A stretch of DNA of 64,000 nt, taken from NCBI RefSeq assembly GCF_033001325.1, contig NZ_CP133111.1, forward strand, positions 5,813,001-5,877,000, given 5' to 3'. The notes below the pieces were generated by a model. The model searched no databases. It had not been told where the DNA came from and worked only from the letters and a program-made list of their open reading frames with translations. Position 1 is the stretch's first letter, and every line of letters begins with the position of its first letter. This document shows positions 36,201-45,283 of the stretch, one piece after another. This DNA is from Rhodopseudomonas sp. BAL398 (lineage in GTDB: Bacteria > Pseudomonadota > Alphaproteobacteria > Rhizobiales > Xanthobacteraceae). Made by a program: the position numbers and the translations under genes.

Positions 36201-36538
36201 CTGCTTACCTCTTTTCACCCGATGGCGGGCGCCTTTCTAATGATTCGAGACTGCGTAGTAGCAACTTCAATATGAACTGTTTTTTCTCAACGCGCCGCAA
36301 AAATATCAATTGATAGTTCTGTCAAGACCTCGCCGTGCGATCCTGCGGTAATGGGTTCAGGTTTTGCACAAGGTTTAAACAATTGCAGCGGGCGGATGCC
36401 GGCCGGCGAACCGATCGGCGACCTCGAACAGATATAGCGATGTCGTCGGTTAAACCGATCCGCCCAGTTCCACCATTGCCGATACAATGCCTCTGCGCTG
36501 CGGCGAGAAGCAACAGACCAGCCACTATCTGTTCAGAC
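36201..36538. other. Intergenic region
   Basis: 338 bp, lower in GC than its surroundings, between two minus-strand genes. It probably holds the promoter of the membrane-protein gene. No RNA gene, clear promoter or protein was recognised. Confidence 0.45.
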
Positions 36539-36787
36539 CTATCTATCTGTCAGGCCCTGCTGTTGCTCTGCGGCGGCGATCTTGGCGTTGCGTAGGCGCT
36601 TGGCCTCACGACTTCCCATGAACGGCGTGCCGAGTTTGCGCGCCTTGGCCTGAACCGAGGATTGCGCGCGCTTCAGCGCGGCGGCGGCCCGAATCGGCGA
36701 CGCGCCGCTGGCGACCAGCTCCTTCAATTGTTCGATCTGTTGGTCGTCCCAAACCTTGCACGAGTTCGTCTTGCCTGAAATTGCCAT
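36539..36787 (-). CDS. Small SANT/Myb-like or helix-turn-helix protein
   Basis: An 82-residue basic protein. The core CKVWDDQQIEQLKELVASGA, then SPIRAAAALKRAQSSVQAKARKLG, resembles a Myb/SANT-like or sigma-type helix-turn-helix in which a second helix with SSVQAKARKLGTPF would contact DNA. The C-terminus is rich in K, R and A. Many Bradyrhizobium and Rhodopseudomonas genomes carry short proteins of this pattern. ATG 36787 is used; a TTG two codons upstream is also possible. Its function is unknown. Confidence 0.65.
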   Translation of the reverse strand: MAISGKTNSCKVWDDQQIEQLKELVASGASPIRAAAALKRAQSSVQAKARKLGTPFMGSREAKRLRNAKIAAAEQQQGLTDR

Positions 36788-36891
36788 TTTCAAAATCCCG
36801 AGTAGTTGTTCAACGCCGCGATCTGGTGAGATTACTGATAGTTACGCGTGCGGTGGATTTTCAGCGGATACGGGTTCGGTCGAGCTACCGC

Positions 36892-37062
36892 TCAATCCGG
36901 CGGTCGCAACGTCGAATCGCGCCATCTCTCCGCTCGTTCGATCTGAGCAATGCGCTCCTTCTCGATCAATTTGTCGCGCTCCAGGGCGTCCATCTCTTCG
37001 CTTCCCCGCAGTGCCGCTTGTTCGGCGAGCCGGCGGCGGTGATGCAGATCGAGCTTTGGCAT
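36892..37062 (-). CDS. Small highly charged protein, unknown
   Basis: A 56-codon frame beginning MPKLDLHHRRRLAEQAALRG and ending RDSTLRPPD. It is preceded by an exceptionally strong Shine-Dalgarno stretch, GGGAGGAGG, 4 bp before the ATG, which is the main reason to accept it. The product is almost entirely alpha-helical in pattern, with alternating E/R/K charges (EEMDALERDKLIEKERIAQI). No family recognised. It lies on the same strand as the helix-turn-helix gene, 104 bp from it. Confidence 0.6.
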   Translation of the reverse strand: MPKLDLHHRRRLAEQAALRGSEEMDALERDKLIEKERIAQIERAERWRDSTLRPPD

Positions 37063-37139
37063 GACCTCCTCCCGTCACTCAAATATGGCGGTACAAGTTT
37101 TGACGATTGTTAAGGTTCCCCTACTCTCGCAATCACTTT

Positions 37140-37157
37140 ATGTCCGACATCGGACAT
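37140..37157. promoter_or_regulatory. Palindromic operator-like site
   Basis: ATGTCCGACATCGGACAT: two perfect 8-bp arms ATGTCCGA/TCGGACAT around a CA centre. It lies between the minus-strand small gene (start 37062) and the plus-strand ABC importer operon (start 37359), where a regulator could control either. No regulator gene is adjacent. Confidence 0.5.
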
Positions 37158-37358
37158 TGACCTCCGCGTTTTCCGCCGCGATTTTCGCCTTTTGGTTGTG
37201 TCATGGCTCGATATGACCCTGATTGCCTTGCTCCGGCGCGGCGGCGGCTGTCGCAAACCCGTCATGCGCGCGCGGTAGTGGATGCCGCTCAGGACTGCGC
37301 CGCGGTCGCCGCGACATCGCGCGATCATCCAAGCTAGATCATCCAAGGACATTCGCTC

Positions 37359-38363
37359 ATGAAGATCTCTCACGTCGCAGCAGCGCTATTGACGCTGTCG
37401 GTTGTGGCCGCGCAACCGGCGCGCGCCGCCGATGTGATCTGCTACAATTGCCCGCCGCAATGGGCCGACTGGGCGTCGATGCTGAAGGCGATCAAGAAAG
37501 ACCTGAACTACGATATTCCGCACGACAACAAGAATTCCGGTCAGGCGCTGGCGCAGATCATCGCCGAGAAGGCCAATCCGGTCGGCGATATCGGCTATTT
37601 CGGCGTCACCTTCGGGATCAAGGCCAAGTCCGAAGGCGTGCTCGAGCCCTATAAGCCGGTGCATTGGGATCAGGTCGATGCCGGGCTGAAGGATCCGGAC
37701 GGCTACTGGACCACGATCCATTCCGGCACGCTGGGGCTGTTCGTCAACAAGGACGCGCTCGGCGACAGACCGGTGCCGAAATGCTGGAAGGATCTGTTGA
37801 AGCCGGACTACAAGGGCATGGTCGGCTATCTCGACCCGTCCTCGGCGGCGGTGGGCTATGTCGGCGCGGTGGCGGTCAATCTCGCGCTCGGCGGCTCGGC
37901 GCAGAATTTCTCGCCGGCGGTGAATTTCTTCAAGGCGCTGCGCGACAACGATCCGATCGTGCCCAAGCAGACTTCCTATGCGCGGGTGGTGTCGGGCGAA
38001 ATTCCGATCCTGTTCGATTATGATTTCAACGCCTATCGGGCGAAATATGCCGAGAAGGGCAATTTCGAATTCGTCATTCCCTGCGAGGGATCGGTGAAAT
38101 TTCCCTATGTGGTCGGCCTGGTGAAGAACGCCCCCGACAAGGAGAAGGCCAAGAAGGTGATCGACTATCTGCTGTCGGACAAGGGTCAGGCGATCTGGAC
38201 CAATGCCTATCTGCGTCCGGCGCGCCAGATCGAATTGCCCGAAGCGGTGAAGGCCAAGTTCCTGCCGGATCCCGACTATGCCCGCGCCAAAAGCGTCGAT
38301 TGGGGCGAGATGGAAACCGTGCAGAAGGGTTTTGTCGCCCGCTATCTCGCCGAAGTCCGTTGA
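37359..38363 (+). CDS. ABC importer periplasmic substrate-binding protein
   Basis: 334 residues with a clear signal peptide (cleavage after QPARA, near residue 23). The mature protein has the type II periplasmic-binding fold of the Fe3+/polyamine/thiamine group: an early CPPQWADWASMLKAI helix, SGEIPILFDYDFNAYRAKY and VIDYLLSDKGQAIW are typical. The ICYNCPP motif near the mature N-terminus carries two cysteines and is uncommon. The operon ends with a phosphodiesterase, which suggests a phosphate- or phosphodiester-containing substrate, but the substrate cannot be read from sequence. Confidence 0.87.
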   Translation: MKISHVAAALLTLSVVAAQPARAADVICYNCPPQWADWASMLKAIKKDLNYDIPHDNKNSGQALAQIIAEKANPVGDIGYFGVTFGIKAKSEGVLEPYKPVHWDQVDAGLKDPDGYWTTIHSGTLGLFVNKDALGDRPVPKCWKDLLKPDYKGMVGYLDPSSAAVGYVGAVAVNLALGGSAQNFSPAVNFFKALRDNDPIVPKQTSYARVVSGEIPILFDYDFNAYRAKYAEKGNFEFVIPCEGSVKFPYVVGLVKNAPDKEKAKKVIDYLLSDKGQAIWTNAYLRPARQIELPEAVKAKFLPDPDYARAKSVDWGEMETVQKGFVARYLAEVR

Positions 38364-38409
38364 TGCCGCTGGCGTCACGATCGAAGCCGGGCAGGGGCGT
38401 TCCGTCCTG

Positions 38410-39225
38410 ATGTCGCATCGTTCGTTTATTTGGATCTGCCTGTTGCCGCTGGCGGTGGTGACGGCGGCGTTCTTCCTGCTGCCGATGGCGCGGCTGGTGG
38501 TGGTTGGGGCGCAGGGGCCACGGGGCCTCGCCGAATATCTGGCGATCCTCACCGAGCCGCGCTACCGCGCCACGCTGATCAATACCGTGGTGCTGGCCTC
38601 ACTGACAACGCTGGCGACGCTGGCGATCGCCACCGTCTCGGGCATCTTCCTGCAGCGGCATCGCTTCCCCGGCCGCGCCGTGCTGGTGGCGATGCTGACC
38701 TTTCCGCTGGCGTTTCCCGGCGTGGTGATCGGCTTCCTGATCATCCTGCTGGCCGGGCGGCAGGGCCTGATCGGCGCGATCTCGAACGATCTGGTCGGCG
38801 AGAAGCTGGTATTCGCCTATTCGATCGAGGGGCTGTTTCTCGGCTATCTGTATTTCTCGATCCCGCGCGTGATCCTCACCATCATGGCGGCGGCGCAGAA
38901 GCTCGATCCGGGGCTCGAGGAGGCGGCGCGCTCGCTCGGCGCCGGGCCGTGGGCGGTGCAGCGTGACGTCGTGCTGCCGGCGCTGGGACCGGCCTTCGTG
39001 GCGTCGGGCGCAATCGCCTTCGCCACCGCGATGGGCGCCTTCGGCACCGCCTTCACGCTGGCCACCAATATCGACGTGCTGCCGATGCTGATCTACACCG
39101 AGTTCACGCTGGCGGCGAATTTCTCCACCGCCGCGGCGCTGTCGATCGGGCTCGGGCTGATTTCCTGGGCGATGCTGGCACTGGCGCGCGCGCTCAGCGG
39201 CGGCGCCGTCGCGGCGACCGGATAG
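38410..39225 (+). CDS. ABC importer permease
   Basis: A 271-residue inner-membrane permease with six predicted helices and the EAA loop EEAARSLGAGPWAVQRDVVLP that docks on the ATPase. ATG 38410 starts directly before the first hydrophobic helix. It follows the binding-protein gene after 46 bp and precedes the second permease by 3 bp. Confidence 0.9.
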   Translation: MSHRSFIWICLLPLAVVTAAFFLLPMARLVVVGAQGPRGLAEYLAILTEPRYRATLINTVVLASLTTLATLAIATVSGIFLQRHRFPGRAVLVAMLTFPLAFPGVVIGFLIILLAGRQGLIGAISNDLVGEKLVFAYSIEGLFLGYLYFSIPRVILTIMAAAQKLDPGLEEAARSLGAGPWAVQRDVVLPALGPAFVASGAIAFATAMGAFGTAFTLATNIDVLPMLIYTEFTLAANFSTAAALSIGLGLISWAMLALARALSGGAVAATG

Positions 39226-39228
39226 GCC

Positions 39229-40014
39229 ATGCGCGACCGTCTGATCTTCACCGCGCAATTGCTGTTCACGCTGCTGGTCGCCGGTTTCCTGGTGGTGCCG
39301 GTGCTGCTGTCGATCGCGGCCGGCGTCACCGTGAATTATTTTCGCGGCCTCTCCTCGGGGCTGACGCTGCAATGGGTGTGGCAGGTGTTCGAGCTCTATT
39401 CCGACACCATCACGCTGTCCTTCATCATCGCCTTCGCGACGCTGGCGGTGACGCTGCTGGTCGGCGTGCCGGCGGCCTATGCGCTGCATGTCCGCGGCGG
39501 GGCGCTGTCGCGGATCGTCGAGGAGCTGATCACTCTGCCGCTGGCGATTCCGGGCCTCGCCATCGCGCTGGCGCTGCTGCTCAGCTATGGCGGCTTCGGC
39601 GATTTCCGCCGCTCCTGGCTGTTCATCATGGTCGGCCATGTGGTGTTCACCATGCCGTTCATGGTGCGCTCGGTGATGGCGGTGTTCGCCACCATCGACA
39701 TCAAGACCCTCGACGAAGGCGCGGCGTCGCTCGGCGCGCCGCCTTGGCGACGGTTTGTCGACATCGTCGTGCCGAATGCGATGCCGGGGATTCTGGCCGG
39801 CGCGCTGATGGTGGTGACGCTGTCGCTCGGCGAATTCAACCTGACCTGGATGCTGCATACGCCGATGACCAAGACGCTGCCGGTCGGACTCGCCGACAGC
39901 TACGCCTCGATGCGGCTGGAGGTGGCGTCGGCCTATACGTTGATCTTCTTCATCATGATCGTGCCCTTGCTGGTGGCGATGCAATTATTCGCGGAGCGGG
40001 AGCACAAGGCATGA
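39229..40014 (+). CDS. ABC importer permease, second subunit
   Basis: 261 residues, six hydrophobic segments and the EAA loop DEGAASLGAPPWRRFVDIVV. It forms the permease heterodimer with the preceding protein. Its stop overlaps the ATPase start (ATGA). Confidence 0.9.
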   Translation: MRDRLIFTAQLLFTLLVAGFLVVPVLLSIAAGVTVNYFRGLSSGLTLQWVWQVFELYSDTITLSFIIAFATLAVTLLVGVPAAYALHVRGGALSRIVEELITLPLAIPGLAIALALLLSYGGFGDFRRSWLFIMVGHVVFTMPFMVRSVMAVFATIDIKTLDEGAASLGAPPWRRFVDIVVPNAMPGILAGALMVVTLSLGEFNLTWMLHTPMTKTLPVGLADSYASMRLEVASAYTLIFFIMIVPLLVAMQLFAEREHKA

Positions 40015-41093
40015 TGACGATCGTGGGGCACGGCGCGTCGGTGCGGATCGAGGCCTGCGCCAAGACCTTCGCGGATGGCACGCGGGCGCTGGCGCCGGCC
40101 ACGCTCGACATCGCCCGCGGCGAAACCCTGGTGCTGCTCGGGCCGTCCGGTTGCGGCAAGACCACGATGCTGCGGATCATCGCCGGGCTGGAACGCCCCG
40201 ATGTCGGCGGCGTTGTGCTGTTCGACGGCGCCGACATGACCGCGGTGCCGATCGAGAAGCGCAATATCGGCATGGTGTTTCAGTCCTACGCGCTATTTCC
40301 CAATATGAGCGTCGCCGACAATATCGGCTATGGCCTCAAGATCCGCGGCGTCCCCAAGGCTGAACGCGCGGCGCGCGTCGCCGAGCTGGTGGCGTTGACC
40401 AATATCGCCGGGCTGGAGCATCGGCGGATCGATCAATTGTCCGGCGGCCAGCGCCAGCGCGTCGCCTTGGCGCGCGCGGTGGCGATCCGTCCCGGCATCC
40501 TGCTGCTCGACGAGCCCTTGACCGCGCTCGATGCCGCCTTGCGCGACCGGCTGCGCGGCGAACTCAACCGGCTGCTGCGCTCGCTTGGCATCACCACGAT
40601 CTACGTCACCCACGACCAGGCCGAGGCGATGGAGCTCGGCGATCGCATTGTGGTGATGCGCAAGGGCGAGATCGTCCAGATCGGCGCGCCGCGCGACATC
40701 TACTTTCAGCCGAACAGCCGTTTCGTCGCGGAATTCATCGGCGCCGCCAATATCATCGAGGCGCCCATCGCCGACGGCCGGCTGCTGCTGCCCGGCGGGC
40801 GGCTGCCGATCGCCGAGGGCGGTTCGCGCGCCGCGGCCGTCGCGATGATCCGGCCCGAGACCATCGCGATCGTCGCGGCCGCCGACGCGGCGCTGACCGG
40901 ATTGATCGACAGCGTCAGTTTCATCGGCGATCGTCAGCGCATCGTGGTCAGCGGCGCCTCGGAGCGACCGCTGACGATCGATGCGCCCCACACCGTCACG
41001 GTCACGGTCGGCGAGCGGATCGGCCTTGCGATCGCCCCGGATGCGATCCGGCTGCTGCCGGACGACGCGCCGCAACCCGCCGGAGAGCCATGA
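40011..41093 (+). CDS. ABC importer ATPase
   Basis: A 360-residue ATPase of the PotA/FbpC type. Walker A is GPSGCGKTTM, the Q-loop is in MVFQSYALFPNMSV, the signature is LSGGQRQRVALARA, Walker B is ILLLDEPLTALD and the switch His is in YVTHDQAEAM. A C-terminal TOBE regulatory domain follows (AAVAMIRPETI onward). It starts at ATG 40011 with a double ATG and ends overlapping the phosphodiesterase gene. Confidence 0.93.
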   Translation: MMTIVGHGASVRIEACAKTFADGTRALAPATLDIARGETLVLLGPSGCGKTTMLRIIAGLERPDVGGVVLFDGADMTAVPIEKRNIGMVFQSYALFPNMSVADNIGYGLKIRGVPKAERAARVAELVALTNIAGLEHRRIDQLSGGQRQRVALARAVAIRPGILLLDEPLTALDAALRDRLRGELNRLLRSLGITTIYVTHDQAEAMELGDRIVVMRKGEIVQIGAPRDIYFQPNSRFVAEFIGAANIIEAPIADGRLLLPGGRLPIAEGGSRAAAVAMIRPETIAIVAAADAALTGLIDSVSFIGDRQRIVVSGASERPLTIDAPHTVTVTVGERIGLAIAPDAIRLLPDDAPQPAGEP

Positions 41094-41971
41094 TGCCGCG
41101 CCAACCGATTTTGATCGCGCAGATTTCCGACCTGCACATCAAGCCGCCCGGGCAGCTCGCCTATGGCCGGGTCGATACCGCCGCGGCGCTGACGCGCTGC
41201 GTCGCGGCGCTCAATGATTTCGCGCCGCGGCCGGATCTGGTGGTGATTTCCGGCGACCTTGCCGATACCCCGAGCGCGGCGGAATACGACCATCTCAAGC
41301 AATTATTGGCGCCGCTGCAAATTCCGTGGCTCGGCATTCCCGGTAATCACGATTCCCGCGCGCTGATGCGCGCGGCGTTTCCGCAAGCCGGTTATCCCGA
41401 GGCTGGCGCGCTAAATCAGATCCGTGCTGTCGGCGAGCTCGATATCGTGCTGCTGGATTCCAGCGTGCACGGGCAGCCGCATGGCGAACTCGACGCCGCG
41501 ACGCTGCAATGGCTCGATAGGACGTTGGCGGCATCGCAGCGCCCGGCACTGCTGTTCCTGCATCATCCGCCGTTTCGCACCGGGATCTGGCACATGGATC
41601 GGCAGGATCTGCTCAATGCCGCCGCGCTCAGGGAGGTCGTCACCTGGCATCCGCGGGTTCGGCTGGTGGCGGCCGGCCATGTCCATCGCGCCGTCCTGAC
41701 CGTGTTCGCAGGCGCAGCAGCGACGATCTGTCCTGCGCCCAACCACGCGGTGGCGCTCGACCTAGCCGAATTGATCGCTCCGTCATTTCGGGTCGAACCG
41801 CCGGCGTTTCATCTGCACGCCTGGTTCCCGAGCCAGGAGTTTAGCGAACAGCGCTCCAGCCACCCGGATTTCGGCGAACCGGACTTCGGCGAGCTGGTCA
41901 CCCATATCGTGCCGATCGGAGGTTTCGACGGGCCGCACCCGTTCTTCGGGCCGGACGGCAAGCTGCTCTGA
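41090..41971 (+). CDS. Class III metallophosphodiesterase
   Basis: A 293-residue calcineurin-like phosphodiesterase of the CpdA/GpdQ type with all metal-binding motifs: DLHIKPPG, SGDLAD, GNHDSR, LHHPPF and GHVHR. It has no signal peptide, so it is cytoplasmic. It is translationally coupled to the importer ATPase, so it probably hydrolyses the imported compound. A glycerophosphodiester is one reasonable guess and cyclic nucleotide hydrolysis another. Confidence 0.88.
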   Translation: MMPRQPILIAQISDLHIKPPGQLAYGRVDTAAALTRCVAALNDFAPRPDLVVISGDLADTPSAAEYDHLKQLLAPLQIPWLGIPGNHDSRALMRAAFPQAGYPEAGALNQIRAVGELDIVLLDSSVHGQPHGELDAATLQWLDRTLAASQRPALLFLHHPPFRTGIWHMDRQDLLNAAALREVVTWHPRVRLVAAGHVHRAVLTVFAGAAATICPAPNHAVALDLAELIAPSFRVEPPAFHLHAWFPSQEFSEQRSSHPDFGEPDFGELVTHIVPIGGFDGPHPFFGPDGKLL

Positions 41972-42097
41972 GGCCTTTCGCAAGGCCGAGCCCCCAACGG
42001 CGCGGCTTACGTATAAATACGGTAGTGTTTCAATATTTCCGCAATCCTGGAACGATCGGTCGCTCAAACCCTTGATGCGTATGAGCGAGGTCCAGTA

Positions 42098-42472
42098 ATG
42101 TCCGGTTTAGTTAACAAGCGGCCGGTGGTGCTGGTGGTAGAAGACGATATCCTTCTACGGATGAACGCGGTCGAGATGATCGAGGATGCCGGCTTTACGG
42201 TGCTGGAAGCCGCCAGCGCCGACGAGGCAATCGGCGTGCTTGAGCAACGGGATGACATCACGGTGGTGTTTACCGACGTTCAGATGCCCGGTTCGATGGA
42301 CAGCTTGAAACTGGCGAAGGCGGTGCGTGGCCGCTGGCCGCCAATCAAGATCATCGCCACCTCCGGTCACGTGGATATCAAGGACGGCGATCTGCCCGAT
42401 GGCGGTCGTTTCTTGGCGAAGCCTTACAGCTCGTCGCAGATCGCTGATGCACTGCACCAACTGATAGCATGA
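42098..42472 (+). CDS. Single-domain response regulator
   Basis: A 124-residue receiver: VLVVEDDILLRMNAVEMIED, phospho-acceptor Asp in VVFTDVQMPGSMDSL, switch Ser in IIATSGH and Lys in FLAKPYSSSQI. The LRMNAVEMIEDAGF pattern is that of short rhizobial response regulators linked to hybrid or HWE-type kinases. No kinase gene is adjacent, and no output domain is present. Confidence 0.9.
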   Translation: MSGLVNKRPVVLVVEDDILLRMNAVEMIEDAGFTVLEAASADEAIGVLEQRDDITVVFTDVQMPGSMDSLKLAKAVRGRWPPIKIIATSGHVDIKDGDLPDGGRFLAKPYSSSQIADALHQLIA

Positions 42473-42619
42473 CGCGGGAGATGCGGCCGGCTCCGACGAG
42501 GCTTGTAATCTCTCGCTATTTCGGCCGATATTGGCTACCGGAGTGTTAGGAACGATCTGTGCGTGTGATCGGCGAACGCACTTCCAGTCAGGGGCTCGAA
42601 CGCGGTAGATCGACGATTT

Positions 42620-43453
42620 ATGAAGCGACCTCTTATCATCCTTCTGAGTCTCTGCCTGATCGCGGTGGGTGCGTATCTGACGTTCAGCAAATGGGCGATC
42701 AGGCACGAAACGCTGGCCTTGTTCGATACGACGCGCAACCGCGCCATCGCGATCGATATTGCGGTGCGATGGGATACCGAGATGAAGGCCGACGCCGGGA
42801 TGGCGGTCCTTCCTGTCGCGATCATCAGCCATGGCAACACCGTCAAGAACACCGAATACTCGTTCCTGGCGAACGTGTTCGCGGCGCGGGGCTATCTGGT
42901 CGCCAGCATCCAGCATGATCTGCCGACCGATGCGCCGCTGATGACTACGCCCGGTTCGCTTTATGTTGGCCGGCTGCATGTCTATGAGCGCGGCGAGAAG
43001 AACATCCTGTTCGCGATCCGCGAGCTGAAGAAGATCAAGCCGAATGCCGACTATCAGCATCTGACTCTGGTCGGTCATTCCAATGGCGGCGACATCTCGA
43101 TGTTCTTCGCCCAGCAGCACCCCGAACTGGTGCGGCGGGTGGTGACGCTGGACAATCTGCGTGTGCCGTTCGTGACCTCGGGTGCTGCCAAGATCCTGTC
43201 GTTCCGTTCCAAGGACCCCCACTTCAAGACCGATCCGGGGGTGTTGCCGGACCCCAAAGTGGCGAAGGAGGCGGGCATCGACATCGTCCAGACCGGCGCC
43301 CAGCATACCGAGATGAGCGACCGCGGCCCGCAAAGCGTCAAGGAGCGGATCCAGGCGACGCTCGATCAGTTTCTCAGCGAAACCACCGCCAGCAATCTCG
43401 CGCCGGTTGCCAAAAGGCCGAGGATCGGCGATCCGAGGGCGATGGGACCATAG
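42620..43453 (+). CDS. Alpha/beta hydrolase, membrane-anchored or exported
   Basis: 277 residues beginning with one hydrophobic helix (PLIILLSLCLIAVGAYLTF). The hydrolase core contains the nucleophile elbow LVGHSNGGD with Ser, and probable acid and His residues in VVTLDN and TGAQHTEMSD. The ribosome site is weak. A/B hydrolases with GHSNGG are often esterases or lipases; substrate unknown. Confidence 0.8.
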   Translation: MKRPLIILLSLCLIAVGAYLTFSKWAIRHETLALFDTTRNRAIAIDIAVRWDTEMKADAGMAVLPVAIISHGNTVKNTEYSFLANVFAARGYLVASIQHDLPTDAPLMTTPGSLYVGRLHVYERGEKNILFAIRELKKIKPNADYQHLTLVGHSNGGDISMFFAQQHPELVRRVVTLDNLRVPFVTSGAAKILSFRSKDPHFKTDPGVLPDPKVAKEAGIDIVQTGAQHTEMSDRGPQSVKERIQATLDQFLSETTASNLAPVAKRPRIGDPRAMGP

Positions 43454-43505
43454 CCCCGCGCGGCGCGATAGCCTTCCTGGACACCAGCCATACGGGTTGC
43501 CGGCG

Positions 43506-44780
43506 CTATGTCACCGGCGTTCGATCGATCGCGAAGTGGTCGAACCAGGCTTGGCGCTGCCCGGCGATCAACTGGCCGATCATGGCGCTTGCCATATAGC
43601 TGAAGGTGATGCCGTTGCCGCCATACCCATAGGCGGCGAACAGATGGCGATGGCCGGGCACCTGACCGATCAGCGGCAGGCCGTCGACGGTGGTGCTGAA
43701 CGCGCCGGACCAGACGAATTCGGCGAAGGTATCGGCCTTCGGCCACAGCAGATGCAGCTTGCGGCGCAGGATCTCGGCCTTTGCGGGCATCAGGGCGTCG
43801 CGCGCGTCCGGCTCGACGATCTGGTCGTCATCCTCGCCGCCGATCACGATCCGGTTGTCGATCGTGGTCCGGGCATAGAGGTAGGGGCTCGACGCCTCCC
43901 AGATCAACGCGCCGTCGCGCCACAGCGTGCCTTGGGCCTGCGGCGGTGTCGCGATGACCCAGCTCGAGGCGGTCTTGTGCAGATCGGATGTGACGATGTC
44001 GGGCATCACATAGCCGGTGGCCAGCACGACATTTGCCGCCTCGATGGTGCCGCCGGTGTCGGTCGCGACGGTGACGGCCCCGCCGCCGCTGTCGAAGCTG
44101 ACCGCCTCGGCGTCGAACAGCATCGCGCCGCGGGCGACGGCGGCGCCAAGCAGCGCGTGCGAGAGCCGCAGCGGATCGACTTCCGCCGAGCCCGGCGAGA
44201 CGATCGCGGCATCGCGGTCGAAGTCGAATTCGGCGCGCAGCGTGCGGTGGTCGAGGAATTCGCCGGGCAGGCCGGCGCGCTTGCGCAATTCGTGTTCGGC
44301 CAGCAATTCGCGGGCACCATTGTCGCCGCCGGCCAGATAGACCGTGCTGCGCTGGCGCAGCGAACCGACCTCGGGCATCGCGTTCACCAGCTCGTAGAGG
44401 CCGCCGACCGCGCCGAGGCTCAGCCGATACACTTCGGCGGCGCGCTCGAAACCGTAGATCGCCGCCAATTCGACCAGCGACCGGTCGATTTCCCATTCCA
44501 GCATCGCGGTCGAAGCCACGGTGCTGCCGAAGCCCGGCCGTTCCCGGTCGATGATGCAGACCTGATGCCCGAGCCGGGTCAGCCGTTCGGCCATCATCGA
44601 GCCGGTGATGCCGGCGCCCACGATCAGCACATCGACGGCGATGTTGTGCGTCAGCGGCTTGCGGATCAGCCGCTTGACGCCGGCCGCCCATGGCGACATC
44701 CCGCCGCGCAGATCGCTTTGCCGGGTGGCGTCCGCATCATCGAGCAACAGCCCGCCGGCACCTTGCGAAACATCGTCCAT
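43506..44780 (-). CDS. FAD-dependent amino-acid oxidase/dehydrogenase-like oxidoreductase (DAO family)
   Basis: 424 residues. The FAD-binding Rossmann motif is VDVLIVGAGITGSMMAERL, followed by the acidic IDRE that binds ribose. The DAO-family C-terminal segment TVDGLPLIGQVPGHRHLFAA and YGGNGITFS are present. About 45 residues precede the Rossmann strand, longer than usual. ATG 44780 is used. The family oxidises amines such as D-amino acids, sarcosine or GABA-type compounds; the substrate is not determined. Confidence 0.85.
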   Translation of the reverse strand: MDDVSQGAGGLLLDDADATRQSDLRGGMSPWAAGVKRLIRKPLTHNIAVDVLIVGAGITGSMMAERLTRLGHQVCIIDRERPGFGSTVASTAMLEWEIDRSLVELAAIYGFERAAEVYRLSLGAVGGLYELVNAMPEVGSLRQRSTVYLAGGDNGARELLAEHELRKRAGLPGEFLDHRTLRAEFDFDRDAAIVSPGSAEVDPLRLSHALLGAAVARGAMLFDAEAVSFDSGGGAVTVATDTGGTIEAANVVLATGYVMPDIVTSDLHKTASSWVIATPPQAQGTLWRDGALIWEASSPYLYARTTIDNRIVIGGEDDDQIVEPDARDALMPAKAEILRRKLHLLWPKADTFAEFVWSGAFSTTVDGLPLIGQVPGHRHLFAAYGYGGNGITFSYMASAMIGQLIAGQRQAWFDHFAIDRTPVT

Positions 44781-45283
44781 CAATAGCAGCCTTGAGCAGA
44801 CGTTGCGGCGACCAGCTGCGAACCTGTCGCGATCGGCGCTTCAACGAGACCGCCGACGGCGGACTGCCGGGTCGGGTATTGGTAATTGGTCAAGACGGAC
44901 CCTTTCCGGAACGCTGTGCACATGGCGGGTACGCAACCGCCGTTGCGGCCAACGGTTCCGCGCTGCTGGCGATCCATCCTGCCGGCGTCAGCGCTGCCCA
45001 GCTTCGCTTGGCAATCGCAGCCGTGACGCCGCGACCTGTTCCTTAGTCCGGTTCCGGACAAAGAAAAATTTCCGACTTACTTTGGCTGCAATCACTGGCC
45101 GTTGCACTCCAATAGCCTTTGCGAATCCCGACATCCGCGCCCCAATCCGGGCTAAGCCGGTAACCGGACAGACAAATCAGCTTGCGCGTTCTTATATGTA
45201 GGTCTTCCGCGGTAGCCCTATCGGAGCGCCTTCCACCTCACCCCTGCGGTTTGCGGCCCGATCCGACCGGGCAGGAATCCGTA
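44781..45283. other. Intergenic region between divergent genes
   Basis: 503 bp between the FAD oxidoreductase (minus) and the Crp/Fnr regulator (plus). It must contain both promoters. Open frames here are short, have no ribosome site and give no recognisable protein; no RNA gene was recognised. Confidence 0.5.

Noticed and set aside
44605-45201. 198-codon plus-strand frame between the FAD oxidoreductase and Crp/Fnr genes
   Set aside because: Begins inside the oxidoreductase on the opposite strand, low complexity, no motif; the region is better read as divergent promoters.
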